Source: Pseudomonas kairouanensis (GTDB taxonomy: Bacteria > Pseudomonadota > Gammaproteobacteria > Pseudomonadales > Pseudomonadaceae). Taken from it: DNA of 64,000 nucleotides. A model generated the notes under the pieces. It saw only the letters and a list, made by a program, of their open reading frames with translations, was not told the origin of the DNA and made no database searches. Made by a program: the position numbers and the translations under genes. The stretch spans positions 1 to 64,000 of the forward strand of contig NZ_QUZU01000016.1 of NCBI RefSeq assembly GCF_004682055.1. The letters are read 5' to 3'. Shown here in pieces: positions 17,464 to 26,303 of the stretch (positions are counted from its first letter, which is position 1; the number at the start of each line of letters is the position of its first letter).

Positions 17464-19172
17464 GTGCGCAACGCTTTATCGGCGCCAACAGCCGTGAGGC
17501 CATGAACCAAGTGCGGGCGGCCTTGGGTGAGGACGCGCTGATCTTGTCCAGCCGCATGACCGATGACGGTGTGGAGATCATGGCTCAGGGCGAAGACGCC
17601 CCAAGCCCCCCGCCACTGTTGGAATGGCTGCTGGAGGCGGGCTTCAGCACCGCATTCAGTCAAGAACTGCTCGGCCGTGGGCCCGCCCAATTGCCCGATG
17701 CCACGCCCGCCCGTCTAAAAGCCTGGCTGATGAACCGTCTCGACAGCCACTTGAACCAACTGACCCATGAAGCCGAGTTGTTCAAGGCGCCCACGGTGAT
17801 CGCGCTGGTCGGCCCCACCGGTGTGGGCAAAACCACCACCACCGCCAAGCTGGCGGCGCGTTATGTAATGCGCCACGGCCCGGACAACGTGGCGCTGGTG
17901 ACCACCGACAGCTTTCGGGTCGGCGCCCATGAACAACTGAATATCTATGCCGGGTTGCTCGGCGTCGACCTGCATGCCCTCGGGCCGCAGGCAACCCTGG
18001 CTCCGCTGTTGAACCAGCTGGCTGGCAAACGCCTGGTGATCATCGACACCGTGGGCATGAGCCAGCGCGATCAACGCCTGCTCAGCCATATCCAGCAACT
18101 GAGCGGTGTACGCCTGATGCTGGTGCTCAACGCCGCCAGCCACGGCGACACCCTGGACGAAGTGGTGCACACCTACCGCGAGGCCGCCCACGCCGCTGGT
18201 TGCCGGCTGGACGACTGCATCATCAGCAAGTGCGACGAAGCGGCGCGCTTGGGGCCGGTGCTGGAGACGGTGATGCGTCACGGGCTGCGCCTGAACTATC
18301 TGTCGGTGGGCCAGCAAGTGCCGGAGGATTTGCAACTGCCGGGCAATTCAACGGTGTTGCAGCAGGCTGTGGATATCTCACGCCCGTCGCGGTTTGCAGC
18401 GGCGCCGGGCAAGGTGACACGCCCACATCTGGATGCCCTGGTGCGCGGTCTGCTGGGGCAACGCAAGGCGGTGTTCGCGCTGCGCGACAGCCTGATCACC
18501 CACGTCGAGGGCTTTGCCTTATTGGCGCAGGTCTGGCCGTTGATGGCCCAGCCGCAGGCGTGTTGGGATGGCTTTCTCAACGAGCCACCAACCCCGTTGT
18601 CCGCAACATGGGTCACCCCAGCCAAGGCGGGCCAGCGGGCTGTGTATAACACTGAGCGCCACCCGCTGGGCACCCTCGCCAAACAGGCCAAAATTTTTAG
18701 CGTACGCGAACTGCGCTACCGCAACCGACACGCACGGATAAGCCTGAGCCACTTGCCGGTGACGTTCAAAGGCGCCGCCGTGCGTGCCTGGTTCGCCACC
18801 CTGCAAGACAGCCACAGCGGCCAACACCTGGGCCAACGCTATTGGCTGGTCGAAGAACAGCACGAACTGAATGAACAAGGCGCCGAACTGCTGCACCAGG
18901 TGCAACAGGACGAACTGGCCAGCCTGACCGCACGCGGCTCAACCCTGTTGCTCGACCTGCACCCGCACCTGCACACCGAACCGCGCCACTACCTAGCCGC
19001 AGGCCTCGCCGCCAGCGCCGTCCGCCTGACCCAGGCCCGCGAGGACTGGGCGTTCCAGGCGCGAGCACAACTGCTGGGGCTGCTGCCGAAAAAACCACGT
19101 GGGCATGCCGGGGACATTCTTGAGGGTTTGTTGCACTTGTCCGCCGTGGTCGGCAGCTTCGAGCATGCATGA
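17460..19172 (+). CDS. flhF: FlhF-like SRP GTPase with a long unrecognised C-terminal domain
   Basis: 570 residues, starting at a GTG that overlaps the flhA stop (GTGA). Residues 1-310 are a normal FlhF: the N-terminal region begins RFIGANSREAMNQVRAALG, the P-loop is GPTGVGKTTTTAKLA (118-132), then TTDSFRVGAHEQL, DTVGMSQRD (196-204) and SKCDEAA in place of the more usual TKLDEA. Residues about 330-570 are extra; usual FlhF proteins stop around 370-460. I see no known fold in the tail. FlhF places polar flagella, so its presence in an FlhDC-type cluster is notable. No MinD-like FlhG follows. Confidence 0.85.
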   Translation: MSAQRFIGANSREAMNQVRAALGEDALILSSRMTDDGVEIMAQGEDAPSPPPLLEWLLEAGFSTAFSQELLGRGPAQLPDATPARLKAWLMNRLDSHLNQLTHEAELFKAPTVIALVGPTGVGKTTTTAKLAARYVMRHGPDNVALVTTDSFRVGAHEQLNIYAGLLGVDLHALGPQATLAPLLNQLAGKRLVIIDTVGMSQRDQRLLSHIQQLSGVRLMLVLNAASHGDTLDEVVHTYREAAHAAGCRLDDCIISKCDEAARLGPVLETVMRHGLRLNYLSVGQQVPEDLQLPGNSTVLQQAVDISRPSRFAAAPGKVTRPHLDALVRGLLGQRKAVFALRDSLITHVEGFALLAQVWPLMAQPQACWDGFLNEPPTPLSATWVTPAKAGQRAVYNTERHPLGTLAKQAKIFSVRELRYRNRHARISLSHLPVTFKGAAVRAWFATLQDSHSGQHLGQRYWLVEEQHELNEQGAELLHQVQQDELASLTARGSTLLLDLHPHLHTEPRHYLAAGLAASAVRLTQAREDWAFQARAQLLGLLPKKPRGHAGDILEGLLHLSAVVGSFEHA

Positions 19173-19572
19173 CCAGGCGGCGGGGTTGCGTCAGTGGGCC
19201 CAAACCAATCGTCGTACGTTGATGCTACTGGGCTCTGAGCAGGAAGCTGTTCTGGCCCATATGGCGCTGGAGCGTTGGCACCGGCAAGGCCAACGCTGGG
19301 TCGGTGACCCGACTCGTTGGCGCGTGCAGGCTGTGGATAAATATCACAGTGATCTGGCGCAGTCGCGCTGGGGGATTTGGCTGGGCAGTGACCTCGATGC
19401 GTTTCGGCGGGCGTTCAACACCTTGAGTGTGTTACGTGACAGTGGCGGGCCGACGCAGGTGTTGGCGCTACATGCAGGCTTGCCCCGAGAAGGCCTGCTC
19501 AACAATCTGCACGAAGCCGCCCAGCGCTACCTGGCCATGCGCTTACTCCTGATCAATGAGCCTCCCCTGTAG
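19165..19572 (+). CDS. Small unrecognised protein in the FlhG position
   Basis: 135 residues from the ATG at 19165, which lies 8 bases inside the end of flhF. The sequence (RRTLMLLGSEQEAVLAHMALERWH, then SRWGIWLGSDLDAFRRAFNTLSVL) looks like an alpha/beta protein but has no P-loop, so it is not the MinD-like ATPase FlhG that normally follows flhF. Tight coupling to the extended FlhF and the place before fliA suggest a partner of FlhF; that is inference only. It ends 8 bases upstream of a REP pair. Confidence 0.7.
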   Translation: MHDQAAGLRQWAQTNRRTLMLLGSEQEAVLAHMALERWHRQGQRWVGDPTRWRVQAVDKYHSDLAQSRWGIWLGSDLDAFRRAFNTLSVLRDSGGPTQVLALHAGLPREGLLNNLHEAAQRYLAMRLLLINEPPL

Positions 19573-19665
19573 GAGCGAGCTTGCTCGCGAAGAACGCACA
19601 GGCACCGCGTCACCCAGGAAGCACGCATCATCGTTAACGACTTTCGCGAGCAAGCTCGCTCCTAC
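19569..19665. repeat. REPIN (GTAGGAGCGAGCTTGCTCGCGAA type)
   Basis: Inverted arms GTAGGAGCGAGCTTGCTCG and its complement bound a 97-base unit. It belongs to a second REP class in this window; the copy at 23947-24044 shares the arms and much of the centre (ACGCACAGGCACCGCG). It follows the stop codon of the small gene after flhF by only a few bases. Confidence 0.9.
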
Positions 19666-19775
19666 GGCGGCTTAAGCGGCGAATACCTTGTGTGGTGCAC
19701 AGCTGTTCCGCGCTTAAGCCCCCCACCCCAACAGTAATAATCCCGTGGATTTTCTGTCTTTCGCAGGCGCGCACC

Positions 19776-20468
19776 ATGTATACGGCACAGGGCAAGATTA
19801 ACCAGCAAGAAGTGCTGCAGCAGTACCTCCCCATGGTCCGGCGCCAGGCACTGGGGTTGAAGACCCGGCTGCCCGCCAATATCGAGTTGGACGACTTGAT
19901 CCAGGCCGGCAGCATCGGCCTGCTCGATGCCATGACCCGCTATGACTTGAGCGTCGGCGCCACCTTCGCCACCTTTGCCTCGCAACGTATTCGCGGCGCG
20001 ATGATCGATGAGCTGCGCACCCGCGACTGGGTGCCGCGCAGTGTGCGACGCAATGCGCGGGCGGTGGAAGATGCCATGCACCGCGTGGAGCAAAGCCTGG
20101 GCCGCCCGGCCAAGGAACGCGAAGTCGCCTCGGCCATGGGCCTCACACTCACCGAATACCAAAAGGTGCTGGACGACACCAACGGCAGCCAGATGCTGCC
20201 CTTCGACGACATCGACGAAGAACATAGCGAAGGTTCCAGCTCACGCCTGCAAACCCCGTTCGCCGAACTGCTCAACGACCGTAACCGCGCCAACCTCACC
20301 CGCGCCATCGACGCCCTGCCCGCACGGGAGCGGTTGCTGCTTGCGTTGTGTCATCACGAAAAGCTCAACCTGCGGGAGATTGGCGTGGTGCTGGAAGTGA
20401 GTGAGTCGCGGGTGTGTCAGTTGCATGCTCAGGCGATTGCCAGGTTGCAGGTGAGCATGAGGGACTGA
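19776..20468 (+). CDS. fliA: Flagellar sigma factor FliA (sigma-28)
   Basis: 230 residues from the ATG at 19776. Region 2 is clear (LIQAGSIGLLDAMTRYD, FATFASQRIRGAMIDELR, then DWVPRSVRRNAR), as is region 4 (ALPARERLLLALCHHEKLNLREIG.. SRVCQLHAQAIARL). FliA transcribes late flagellar genes and is held by FlgM until the hook is complete. FlgM is not in the window. This copy is probably distinct from the chromosomal FliA of the main flagellum and likely reads the promoters before fliD, motA and fliC found here. Confidence 0.96.
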   Translation: MYTAQGKINQQEVLQQYLPMVRRQALGLKTRLPANIELDDLIQAGSIGLLDAMTRYDLSVGATFATFASQRIRGAMIDELRTRDWVPRSVRRNARAVEDAMHRVEQSLGRPAKEREVASAMGLTLTEYQKVLDDTNGSQMLPFDDIDEEHSEGSSSRLQTPFAELLNDRNRANLTRAIDALPARERLLLALCHHEKLNLREIGVVLEVSESRVCQLHAQAIARLQVSMRD

Positions 20469-20498
20469 CCCACCCCCTTCCAACTATCAATGAAGATC

Positions 20499-20593
20499 AA
20501 ATGTGGGAGGGGGCTTGCTCCCGATAGCAGTGGATCAGCCAATACATGTGTGACTGATACACCGCTATCGGGAGCAAGCCCCCTCCCACATTT
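20499..20593. repeat. REPIN (GTGGGAGGGGGCTTGCTCCC type) between fliA and the glycosyltransferase
   Basis: Inverted arms AATGTGGGAGGGGGCTTGC..GCAAGCCCCCTCCCACATT with CGATAGC/GCTATCG inner bases form a 95-base unit. It separates the convergent ends of fliA and the large glycosyltransferase gene and so may help to terminate both. Confidence 0.9.
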
Positions 20594-20608
20594 TTACCTG
20601 CATTTCAA

Positions 20609-23600
20609 TCAGGCGTCGGCGTAGGCCACCTCATTGAAACTCGCCACCAGCCAGGTGAGCTCTTCTCGCGGCAAATGATCAAGCGGCCGCACATCAAACC
20701 GCGCCATCCGCCCCACAAACTCCGTGGGCGTCACCAGCCGCTCCACCACATGGTAATGCGGCCGGTCCACATAGTCGTCAAACAGCACGATCATCGGCTT
20801 GGTCGCCCGCAGGTACGCCGTCACAAAGCACGCAATGCGAAAACGCCCATCGATCAGAATCACATCCGGCTGTTCGAAGTACGGCTCATCCCAGACCTTG
20901 AGCGGATAAGTGTGAAAGCGCTTCCACTGCCGGGCATTTTTAGGTCGCGCCCATTTGCCGGTTTCGCCTACGTCGATGGGGTAGATGCGCGGCTTTGAGG
21001 GCAGCGTGGCGTTGGCGATCCAGCCTTGCATATCCTCGGCCCAGCGGGCGTCGTTCTCTACCGAAATCACGGTTTTGCCTGGCATGTTCGCCGCCAGCAA
21101 CGTGGAACCGCCGCTGCCGTATTCGAGGATCACCGAGGCCTGGGTATAGAGGCCTTTCACGTAGGCGGCGACTTCGGCCGGGAACGTGACCTGGGGCTCT
21201 TGCATCGGTGCGCGGGGCAGCTCTGCCGGTTGCGGGTTGTCCCGGTATTTGACGTATTGCGCGGCCAGCTCCGGGTCAATGGCACTCAACAATTCGCTCG
21301 CCACATCATGGGCGCCGTAGGCGGTGTGCAACAGGAACGCGAGTTTCAGGCGCTGGTTATCCGACAGCGTGGCCATGCGCGAGGCGTCCGGCAAAAACAG
21401 CGCATCGGCGCACACCAAGTGCGAGGCGTTGGCCTGGTTCTGCAGGTTATTCAAGCGGTAGAAACTGAACCCCCGCCGCGCCAGGCAGCGGCTGATCAAG
21501 CCCACATCGGCCTGGTGGTCGTGGGTCGGTGTGAAGTTGACCCGCGCCTGCACCAGCAGCGTATCGGCCAGGGCGCGCTGGCCGTGTTCGACCACCGCCA
21601 GGCTGTCGTTGAGGTTGTCCAACAACAGCCAATCCACCGGCGGCAGGCCGTTGATGGCATCGAGCTTGAGGGTGGGCAACGGCAACTTCGTGAGTACGCC
21701 AGACGCCGACAGCGGCGCCAAGGTGGCGCTCATCGCAGGGTCGAGGCAGGCGTAAAGCGTGGCCGGTTGACCACTGCCCAGCGCCGCATGGGGGTAGTAA
21801 TGCAGCTCGCCAAGCTGGGCCAATTGCCGGGCGTTATCGATACGGCTGGCGGGGTCGAAGGCGACGGTTGAGAACGCGGCGGTTTTTTGCAGGGCCACGA
21901 ACTGCGCGGAGGCGATCAGCGTGCCGCCGTGGTCCAGGGTCACCACTTTGCCCTGGAACTTGAAGCTGAAGTCGGGGGCTTGGGCTGGCGCCTCGGGGTG
22001 TTGCAGGTCAACCGGGCGGGCCTCGCCGTCGAAACGCGCCTGCCCTTGGGCATCCAGGCTCAACGGCGCCGCCGACTTGCCTTCGCAATAACGCTGCCAG
22101 ATCGCCCGCATGGCGCTGGCGAAGTGGTTGGCAAAGCGTTGGCTGTCGCACACCGGCGAGTTCATCAGCACGTCGCGCAGATGGCCGCGAATACGCTTGA
22201 GACTCTCCAGGTCACTGGCCAATTCGATCACGCGCTGCTGATAGTGCTCCCAGCTGTTGACCACCAACTCCGGCAACCCGGCGTTGACCAGGTGCGTGGC
22301 CGAGTGGCGCCCAGCAAAGGTCGGGCCGGGGAAGGTCACCACCGGCACGCCCATCAGCAGCGCTTCGCAAGTGGTAAGGCCACCGGAATACGGCCAAGGG
22401 TCCAGGGCGATATCGATGCGGTTGTAGGTTTCCAGCAGGCTCTTGTGGCCCACCGGCCCCTCAATCAACACGCGCTCCTCGGCAACACCGTGGGCAGCCA
22501 TCACGCTGTGCACATGGGCGCGCAACTCGCTGTTGCCGAACGCGCCGCCCTTGAGCAGCAGACGCGAGGTGGGCGTGGCCCGCATCAACTCGGCCCAGCG
22601 CGCCAGCAGCACATCGTTGACCTTGGTCGGGTTGTTGAAGCAGCCGTAGGTAACGTACCCGTTGGCCAACGCCGGCAGCGGGCGGATGTCTGGGGTGTAG
22701 GGCGGTGGGTCGTAGCAGATGTAGTCGTCGGGCAGGCGGATAAGTTTTTCGGTGTAGTACGGGTCTTCACCTTCCGGGGATTCGATGCGGTCGGTGAGCA
22801 GGTAGTCGATAGCATCCAGGCCCGTGGTATTGATCAACCCGCCGACCCATTTGACCAACAACGGCGCAGGTTGCAGGGCCATGGCGCCCATGCGGTTGCC
22901 AGCGTTGTGGCCGCACAGGTCGATGAGGATATCGATGCGGTCATCGCGCACGCGCTGGGCCAGCGCGGGGTCATCCATGTGCTTGATGCCCAGCCACTGG
23001 TGCGTCACGGCCTGGATGCGTCGGGTCAGGTGGTCGCACACTTGGCTGGTGCTGTAGGCGAACAACTCGAATTGATGACGCGGCAGTTTTTCCAACACGC
23101 CGACGATCATATTGCCCACCGGGTGCTGGCGCAGCCCATCGGACACCAGGCCGATGCGCAGGCGGCGGTTTGGGGTGCGGTCCTTGATGTCGGGACGAGG
23201 CGGTACGGATTTGGGGCCGAAACGCGACTGCCACTCCTTGCAGACGCCGAAGATATAGTCGCGACTGCGCTCGGGGTCGTAGTGCAGCGAGGTCAGGCGG
23301 TTGGAATACGGCAGCACGTCCTTGCGCTTGGCCAGGGCCACGGCCTTTTGGTAGTAGGTGTCGGCCGTGGCCAGTTGGCCGATGTCTTTATAGAGGTTGG
23401 CCGCGTTGTTCCAATGGCTGTAGTCGCCGGGTTCGCGCTCAATGAGTAGATCGAACACCGCGATGGCTTCGCTGTGACGCTCCAGGCGGTTGAGGATCAA
23501 GCCCTTGCGCGACAGCATGCGGCCGTTATTGGGTGCCATCTCCAGCGCTCGTTCAATGTGCGGCAAAGCTTTGGCGAACTGGCCCTTCTCGAAATAGAGC

Positions 23601-23914
23601 GTGGCCAAGCGGTGCTGGCCGGCGACGAAATCTTCATTGATACGCAGCGCCTTGAGCACCAGCTCCAGGGCACGGTCCGCCTGGCCGAGTTTTTGCGCAG
23701 CCTTGGCCACCAACTCCAACGCCTCAGGCTCATCGGGCAACAGGCGCAACGCCTGCTCGAAACTGCACAGCGCTCGCTCGGGTTCAGCGTGCAATTGCAG
23801 GTTGCCCAGGTCTTTCCACACTTGCGGGTCGTTGGGGCGCTGTTCGCTGAGGCGTCGCAGTTGGGCGAGGGTTGGCGTATTTCGATGGGAACTAGGACGT
23901 AGGGGCTTGGGCAT
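20609..23914 (-). CDS. TPR-SPINDLY-type glycosyltransferase with a methyltransferase-like tail, probable flagellin modifier
   Basis: 1101 residues from the ATG at 23914 (AAGG ten bases upstream). Residues about 20-215 are TPR repeats (ALCSFEQALRLLPDEPEA, ALELVLKALRINEDF, KALPHIERALEMAPNN). Residues about 252-620 form a GT41/OGT-like catalytic domain (LRIGLVSDGLRQHPVGN, DILIDLCGHNAGNRMG, DIALDPWPYSGGLTTCEAL). A middle part looks like a degenerate FkbM-type region, and residues about 928-1101 contain a SAM-binding-like start (VILEYGSGGSTLL) and DVILIDGRFR. It lies directly downstream of the flagellin gene on the same strand, a common site for flagellin O-glycosyltransferases. Substrate and sugar are inference. 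Confidence 0.85.
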   Translation of the reverse strand: MPKPLRPSSHRNTPTLAQLRRLSEQRPNDPQVWKDLGNLQLHAEPERALCSFEQALRLLPDEPEALELVAKAAQKLGQADRALELVLKALRINEDFVAGQHRLATLYFEKGQFAKALPHIERALEMAPNNGRMLSRKGLILNRLERHSEAIAVFDLLIEREPGDYSHWNNAANLYKDIGQLATADTYYQKAVALAKRKDVLPYSNRLTSLHYDPERSRDYIFGVCKEWQSRFGPKSVPPRPDIKDRTPNRRLRIGLVSDGLRQHPVGNMIVGVLEKLPRHQFELFAYSTSQVCDHLTRRIQAVTHQWLGIKHMDDPALAQRVRDDRIDILIDLCGHNAGNRMGAMALQPAPLLVKWVGGLINTTGLDAIDYLLTDRIESPEGEDPYYTEKLIRLPDDYICYDPPPYTPDIRPLPALANGYVTYGCFNNPTKVNDVLLARWAELMRATPTSRLLLKGGAFGNSELRAHVHSVMAAHGVAEERVLIEGPVGHKSLLETYNRIDIALDPWPYSGGLTTCEALLMGVPVVTFPGPTFAGRHSATHLVNAGLPELVVNSWEHYQQRVIELASDLESLKRIRGHLRDVLMNSPVCDSQRFANHFASAMRAIWQRYCEGKSAAPLSLDAQGQARFDGEARPVDLQHPEAPAQAPDFSFKFQGKVVTLDHGGTLIASAQFVALQKTAAFSTVAFDPASRIDNARQLAQLGELHYYPHAALGSGQPATLYACLDPAMSATLAPLSASGVLTKLPLPTLKLDAINGLPPVDWLLLDNLNDSLAVVEHGQRALADTLLVQARVNFTPTHDHQADVGLISRCLARRGFSFYRLNNLQNQANASHLVCADALFLPDASRMATLSDNQRLKLAFLLHTAYGAHDVASELLSAIDPELAAQYVKYRDNPQPAELPRAPMQEPQVTFPAEVAAYVKGLYTQASVILEYGSGGSTLLAANMPGKTVISVENDARWAEDMQGWIANATLPSKPRIYPIDVGETGKWARPKNARQWKRFHTYPLKVWDEPYFEQPDVILIDGRFRIACFVTAYLRATKPMIVLFDDYVDRPHYHVVERLVTPTEFVGRMARFDVRPLDHLPREELTWLVASFNEVAYADA

Positions 23915-23946
23915 CAAAGGGCAGCCTTGTGGGTGAGTGCCTTGGT

Positions 23947-24044
23947 GTAGGAGCGAGCTTGCTCGCGAAAAACGCACAGGCACCGCGCTTATCCAGGATG
24001 CACGCGTAATCGTTGAGGTTTTTCGCGAGCAAGCTCGCTCCTAC
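23947..24044. repeat. REPIN (GTAGGAGCGAGCTTGCTCGCGAA type)
   Basis: Same class as 19569-19665, with arms GTAGGAGCGAGCTTGCTCG and complement, lying between the flagellin terminator and the start of the glycosyltransferase. The two copies share centre sequence, so they are recent relatives. Confidence 0.9.
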
Positions 24045-24143
24045 AGTGGCCTTGTGGGATGACCCAATGCTAGCGCGCCAACCCCGTCGTCAAAGCCCGG
24101 ATAAGCCCGCCCCAGCAGGGTGATTACCGGCGTTTGCATGCAC

Positions 24144-24175
24144 AAAAAAAGGGGCTCAGCGTACGCTGGCCCCTT
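24144..24175 (-). terminator. Intrinsic terminator after fliC
   Basis: Read on the minus strand, AAGGGGC, CAGCG-TA-CGCTG and GCCCC form a stem that is followed by seven T. It begins about 20 bases after the flagellin stop codon and would keep the strongly expressed fliC message monocistronic. Confidence 0.85.
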
Positions 24176-24193
24176 CGTGCTACGTGCCGGGTG

Positions 24194-25246
24194 TTATTGC
24201 AGCAGCGACAGCATTTGTTGCGGCATGGAGTTGGCTTGGGCCAGTACCGAGGTACCTGCTTGTTGCAGGATCTGGGCGCTCGTCATGGCCGATACTTCGG
24301 TGGCGTAGTCCACGTCCTGGATACCGGAACGGGCAGACGTCAGGTTAGTGGTGGTGGTGGAGATGTTGGTGATCGCCGAGTCGAAACGGTTTTGCACCGC
24401 ACCCAGGTCCGAACGCATGGAGTCCACGGTGTTCAGGGCGTTGTCCAGGGTGGTCAGGGTGCTGGTGGATTTCTTGGTCACCGCGTTGTCGGTGTCGATG
24501 CTGATGCTGGCCGTGGTGGTGGTGCCATCGGTGGTGGTGGTCACTTCCGCCGCGTAGGTCTTGCCGCCCACGGTCAGGAAGTAGTTGCCTTTGGCGTCGG
24601 AGGACAGGGTGCCGCCGCTGATGGTGGTGCCGGATTTGTCGACGTAGCTGGTGTTGGTGGAGGTGATGGCGGTGCCCGAGGAATCCGACAGGGTGGTGGC
24701 GGTCAGGGTGGTGTCGTAGCCGTTCACGTTGAAGCTGCTCAGGCCCAGGGTATCGGCGTTGATTTCGCTGAGTTTGATGTCGATGGTTTCGCCATCGTTG
24801 GCGCCGACCTGGATGGTGATGGTCTGGTCTTTGGACAGCACGTCCACGCCGTTGAACGCGGTTTGCGAGGAGATACGGTCGATCTCGTCCAGACGCTGGG
24901 TGATCTCGTCCTGGATCGACTGCAAGTCGGACTGGGAGTTGGTGCCGTTGGCCGCTTGTACCGACAGCTCACGGATGCGCTGCAAGTTGTCGTTCACCTG
25001 GTCCAGCGCGCCTTCGGTGGTCTGCGCCAGGGAGATGCCGTCGCTGGCGTTGCTGCTGGCTTGTTCCAGGCCGGTGATCTGGGAGGTCATGCGGTTGGCA
25101 ATGGCCTGGCCTGCGGCGTCGTCGGAAGCGCTGTTGATTTTCAGGCCCGAGGACAGGCGCTCGATCGAGGTGCTCAGGCTGCTCTCCGAGGAGTTCAGGT
25201 TTTGCTGGGCAATCATGGACGTGATGTTGGTATTGATAACTGACAT
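24194..25246 (-). CDS. fliC: Flagellin FliC of the second flagellum
   Basis: 350 residues. The N-terminal D0/D1 region (MSVINTNITSMIAQQNLN, RLSSGLKINSASDDAAGQ) and the C-terminal D1/D0 region (AMTSAQILQQAGTSVLAQAN, MLSLLQ end) are conserved; the centre (about 150-260) is Thr/Ser-rich and variable, with many possible O-glycosylation sites. The protein polymerises into the filament. It has its own FliA-type promoter and terminator, and the downstream SPINDLY-type glycosyltransferase is the likely modifier. Confidence 0.97.
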   Translation of the reverse strand: MSVINTNITSMIAQQNLNSSESSLSTSIERLSSGLKINSASDDAAGQAIANRMTSQITGLEQASSNASDGISLAQTTEGALDQVNDNLQRIRELSVQAANGTNSQSDLQSIQDEITQRLDEIDRISSQTAFNGVDVLSKDQTITIQVGANDGETIDIKLSEINADTLGLSSFNVNGYDTTLTATTLSDSSGTAITSTNTSYVDKSGTTISGGTLSSDAKGNYFLTVGGKTYAAEVTTTTDGTTTTASISIDTDNAVTKKSTSTLTTLDNALNTVDSMRSDLGAVQNRFDSAITNISTTTTNLTSARSGIQDVDYATEVSAMTSAQILQQAGTSVLAQANSMPQQMLSLLQ

Positions 25247-25336
25247 GGTGCAGTTCCTTTCGTGGGTGAGCCGCTTGGGACAGGTTAGAGGCCCGTCGCC
25301 GGTGCATCCGGCGCCGTTGCCGTACAGACAAAGCGA

Positions 25337-25364
25337 ACATCGGCGATTGGATCTGCCGTCTTTA
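25337..25364 (-). promoter_or_regulatory. FliA (sigma-28) promoter for fliC
   Basis: On the minus strand TAAAGACG, 12 bases, GCCGATGT, ending about 90 bases before the fliC ATG. Both boxes and the gap are identical to those before fliD. This gives a long leader, as is usual for flagellin genes. Confidence 0.85.
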
Positions 25365-25405
25365 GGCAGCCCCTGAAAAAATTTCTGCAGCCACCGGATT
25401 TCACC

Positions 25406-25432
25406 TAGAAAAGTGCCTGTATTAGCCGATTT
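25406..25432 (+). promoter_or_regulatory. Possible FliA promoter for the second stator operon
   Basis: GCCGATTT at 25425-25432 is a good -10 element; the -35 part (TAGAAAAG at 25406-25413, 11-base gap) is weak. It lies 55 bases before the stator gene and back-to-back with the fliC promoter. Confidence 0.5.
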
Positions 25433-25487
25433 GAATCCGCACTCGCCGCGCTATAAAGCCTGCCTTGGCCCATAACCGGAGTGCTGC

Positions 25488-26303
25488 ATGAACCCCTCAA
25501 CCCTGATCGGCATGCTTGCCAGCCTGCTACTGCTGGCCGTGTTGCTGGTGTTCAGCGCGCAACAACCGGGCTTGTTCGTCGACCTGCCCGCGTTGGGCAT
25601 TGTGGTGGTGGGTACCTTTGCCGCGACCTTCATCAGCTACCCGCTGCGCGAAGTGCTGCGCATTTTCAGCCTGATCAAGACCGTGGTGCGCCACGAGCGC
25701 GAATACACCCAGGAAGACATCGACGAGCTGGTGAGCATCTCGCGCCTGTGGATCGATGGCGACTTGCGAGCCGTGGAAGAAGTGCTCGACCGCGTGAAAA
25801 ACCCGTTCCTGCGCTCCGGTGTGCAATTGGTGATCGACAAGACGCCGCTGGACGACATCCTCGATTTGCTGCAATGGCGCATCGCACGGCTGCGAGCCAA
25901 GGAACATGCCGAGGCCCAGCTGTTTCGCGTAATGGCCAGCTACGCCCCGGCGTTCGGCATGCTTGGCACCCTGGTGGGGTTGGTGAACCTGATGTTCGTG
26001 CTGGGCGACGGCGACATGGTGACCATCGGCCGGCAAATGGCGGTGGGCCTGATGACCACGCTGTACGGCGTGCTGCTGGCCAACCTTTTGTGCAAACCGG
26101 TGGCGGTGAAACTGGAGCGCCGCACCGAACAGCGGGTGGTGGTGATGAACATGGTGCTGCAAGGCGTGGCGATGATGGCCAACAAACGCAGCCCTGGGTT
26201 GATGCGCGAGACGCTTAAATCCTTTGTCGCCCATTACCAGAACGAGCTGCGGGACGGGCCGGTGCATGCGCCACTGCGCCTGAGTTGGAAAGCCCGAACG
26301 TGA
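25488..26303 (+). CDS. Second stator A subunit (MotA/PomA/LafT-type)
   Basis: 271 residues of the MotA/TolQ/ExbB proton-channel family. Membrane segments occur near residues 5-23, 35-52, 150-175 and 185-205 (YAPAFGMLGTLVGLVNLMF, VGLMTTLYGVLLANLL). The loop holds RIFSLIKTVVRHER. The sequence is quite unlike the MotA at 12424, so this is a different stator family rather than a recent duplicate. It overlaps the following B subunit gene by 4 bases. The ion used (H+ or Na+) cannot be read reliably here. Confidence 0.88.
   Translation: MNPSTLIGMLASLLLLAVLLVFSAQQPGLFVDLPALGIVVVGTFAATFISYPLREVLRIFSLIKTVVRHEREYTQEDIDELVSISRLWIDGDLRAVEEVLDRVKNPFLRSGVQLVIDKTPLDDILDLLQWRIARLRAKEHAEAQLFRVMASYAPAFGMLGTLVGLVNLMFVLGDGDMVTIGRQMAVGLMTTLYGVLLANLLCKPVAVKLERRTEQRVVVMNMVLQGVAMMANKRSPGLMRETLKSFVAHYQNELRDGPVHAPLRLSWKART

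Noticed and set aside
19165..19572. Slight likeness of the small gene after flhF to the N-terminal domain of TmcA-type acetyltransferases
   Set aside because: Only a few spread residues match; too weak to name.
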